Assembly: GCA_012927625.1 (NCBI GenBank)
Contig: JABBOV010000012.1
Span: 124,001 to 188,000 of the forward strand
Reading direction: 5' to 3'
Length of the DNA: 64,000 bases
Source of the DNA: Glaciimonas sp.
GTDB lineage: Bacteria; Pseudomonadota; Gammaproteobacteria; Burkholderiales; Burkholderiaceae_D
The notes under the pieces are model-generated. The model saw only the letters and a program-made list of their open reading frames with translations, was not told where the DNA came from and did no database searches. The translations under genes were made by a program, and so were the position numbers. Positions 62,911 through 64,000 of this stretch are shown here, one piece after another (position 1 is the first letter of the stretch; every line of letters starts with the position of its first letter).

Positions 62911-64000
62911 TCAACTACGGGCTGGCCTGTCAGCCGACTTTGTAGTACGCGGCGTCTCATCACGCTTGACGCGTGCGGGCGCAAGGCGCAATGCGTAATA
63001 AAGCACCGTCAGCAGCACCAGCCATGCCGGCCCGACTACCAGCGCAACGCGCGTATCGGGAAAATACGCCATCAAACCGATTACCAGTGACAGGAAAGCC
63101 AGCGCGATCCACGAGCCATACGGCCAGAACGGCATGCGAAAAGCGAGTGCCTTACGCTCTGCCGGCGACAGCGACTTGCGAAATTTTATTTGCGCCACCA
63201 GAATCACGCCCCAGGTCCAGATTGCGCCGAAGGTCGAGATCGAAGTCATCCACATGAACACTTTTTCCGGCACCAGATAATTCAGCGCCACACCGAACAG
63301 TAGCGCGACCATCGACAGCAGAATTGCGCGGCGCGGCACGCCGCTGACGCTGGTCTGAGCGAACATGCTCAACGCCTGGCCTTGCTGGGCCAGGTTATAG
63401 AGCATGCGGCCGGTGCTGAAAATGCCGCCATTGCAGGACGACAGCGCAGCCGTGAGCACGACAAAGTTAATGATACCGGCTGCAGTTCTGATGCCCAGTC
63501 GCTCGAATGTCATCACGAAAGGGCTGCCTTGCGTGCCGATTTCGTTCCATGGATAGATCGACAGAATCACGAACAGCGCGCCGACATAGAAAATCAGGAT
63601 GCGCCAGAATACCGAGTTGATCGCGTCCGGGATCATCTTCTTCGGATTGGCCGCTTCGCCTGCCGTCAAGCCGATCATTTCTACGCCAAGATAAGCGAAC
63701 ATCACCATTTGCAACGACATCAGCACGCCCTGAGCCCCGTTCGGGAAGAACCCACCATGCGCCCATAAATTGGAGAGGCCGAGCGCGACGCCGTGATTGC
63801 CAAAACCGAACACGATCATGCCGGTGCCGCCGATGATCATCAGTACAATGGTGACGACCTTGATCAAGGCGAACCAAAATTCGAATTCACCATAGGCTTT
63901 GACTGCCAGCAAATTGACCGAACCCATCGCGCCCAGCGCGGCAAGCGCCCAGATCCAGCGCGGCACATCAGGAAACCAGATCCCCATGTAGATACCGACC
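62911..64000 (-). CDS. Amino-acid permease, APC family (5' end outside window)
   Basis: The frame is open to the window edge, so the N-terminal part is missing; an internal ATG at 63987 is not the true start. About 360 residues are visible with at least nine hydrophobic segments. Family blocks are FAYLGVEMIGLTAGEAANPKK, LSSCNGGIFSTGRMLYNLAQQG and FMWMTSISTFGAIWTWGVI, typical of the amino-acid transporter subfamily (AnsP/GabP/ProY-like). The C-terminus ends with a charged tail (RVKRDETPRT). Substrate unknown. Confidence 0.88.
   Translation of the reverse strand, partial: VGIYMGIWFPDVPRWIWALAALGAMGSVNLLAVKAYGEFEFWFALIKVVTIVLMIIGGTGMIVFGFGNHGVALGLSNLWAHGGFFPNGAQGVLMSLQMVMFAYLGVEMIGLTAGEAANPKKMIPDAINSVFWRILIFYVGALFVILSIYPWNEIGTQGSPFVMTFERLGIRTAAGIINFVVLTAALSSCNGGIFSTGRMLYNLAQQGQALSMFAQTSVSGVPRRAILLSMVALLFGVALNYLVPEKVFMWMTSISTFGAIWTWGVILVAQIKFRKSLSPAERKALAFRMPFWPYGSWIALAFLSLVIGLMAYFPDTRVALVVGPAWLVLLTVLYYALRLAPARVKRDETPRTTKSADRPARS

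Noticed and set aside
1-64000. CRISPR arrays, prophage, integron or toxin-antitoxin systems
   Set aside because: No regularly spaced direct repeats with spacers, no phage structural genes, integrase or toxin pairs were seen. The only mobile traces are three decayed IS fragments.

Overview
The window reads as chromosomal DNA of a betaproteobacterium in the order Burkholderiales, most likely family Oxalobacteraceae (Herminiimonas/Janthinobacterium/Collimonas relatives). This is inferred from gene content and remembered protein resemblance; no search was run. Pointers are the lysC-tilS-accA-alkA-cysS cluster beside tRNA-Ser, the aat-bpt-pyrD run, dapA-bamC-MBL hydrolase synteny, polyhydroxybutyrate (PHB) functions and a quinone-type PyrD. 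Almost all genes are housekeeping or ordinary accessory genes. There is no prophage, integron, CRISPR array or toxin system.

Layout. 1-2.9 kb: end of a patatin-like lipoprotein, a Fur-boxed ferric-iron binding protein, an IS3 remnant, and yaaA. 3-7 kb: mnmH, tesA, an ABC ATPase with no permease, and nnr. 7.2-12.6 kb: a transporter / 2-hydroxyacid dehydrogenase / PHA-granule protein operon, a lone lutC, and a ferredoxin plus ferredoxin reductase pair. 12.8-16.8 kb: amtB with a good sigma-54 promoter and NtrC site, then aat-bpt-pyrD. 16.8-21.7 kb: an IS4-type remnant, chrA, an MFS transporter, a DUF1415 gene and a bile-acid/sodium symporter-family transporter. 22-28.1 kb: tRNA-Ser(GCU) and the lysC-tilS-accA-alkA-cysS block. 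28.6-31.2 kb: ppiA-ppiB-lpxH and an FKBP. 31.6-32.6 kb: tRNA-Arg(UCU) followed by decayed mobile DNA. 32.6-38.7 kb: mutS, a pseudo-phosphoesterase, slyD, a ribosomal oxygenase and an Ala/Pro-rich lipoprotein. 38.8-47.2 kb: a long minus-strand run (MBL hydrolase, bamC, dapA, methyltransferase, trpS, M50 protease, YciO/TsaC-like, htpX, PHP RNase). 47.3-53.9 kb: hydrolase, acyl-CoA synthetase, patatin, DUF455, gamma-carbonic anhydrase, hslO. 54-64 kb: a small membrane protein, a serine hydrolase, sbcB, tRNA-Ser(CGA), bdhA, a DUF3734 patatin, an alcohol dehydrogenase, an exported unknown and a truncated amino-acid permease.

Genes that may work together: the PHA-granule protein, 3-hydroxybutyrate dehydrogenase, acyl-CoA synthetase and patatins point to PHB/lipid turnover, and a CTGC-N3-GCAG palindrome of the PhaR type lies upstream of one patatin. 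MnmH, TilS, the YciO/TsaC-like protein, CysS, TrpS, Aat and Bpt concern tRNA modification, charging and N-end-rule tagging. Four peptidyl-prolyl isomerases lie within 8.4 kb.

The most unusual signal is a family of six short (about 75-87 bp) intergenic repeats at about 12.7, 18.4, 36.3, 44.5, 51.4 and 57.3 kb. They share blocks (GGAGTAT, TTCCGCAT, AAATAC...GTATAT), and several can fold into two or three small hairpins whose stems differ in sequence but stay paired. Other notable items are a metallophosphoesterase-like protein beside mutS that seems to have lost its metal ligands, an 80-90 nt cruciform between two convergent genes, and a tryptophanyl-tRNA synthetase with a [4Fe-4S]-type cysteine pattern.
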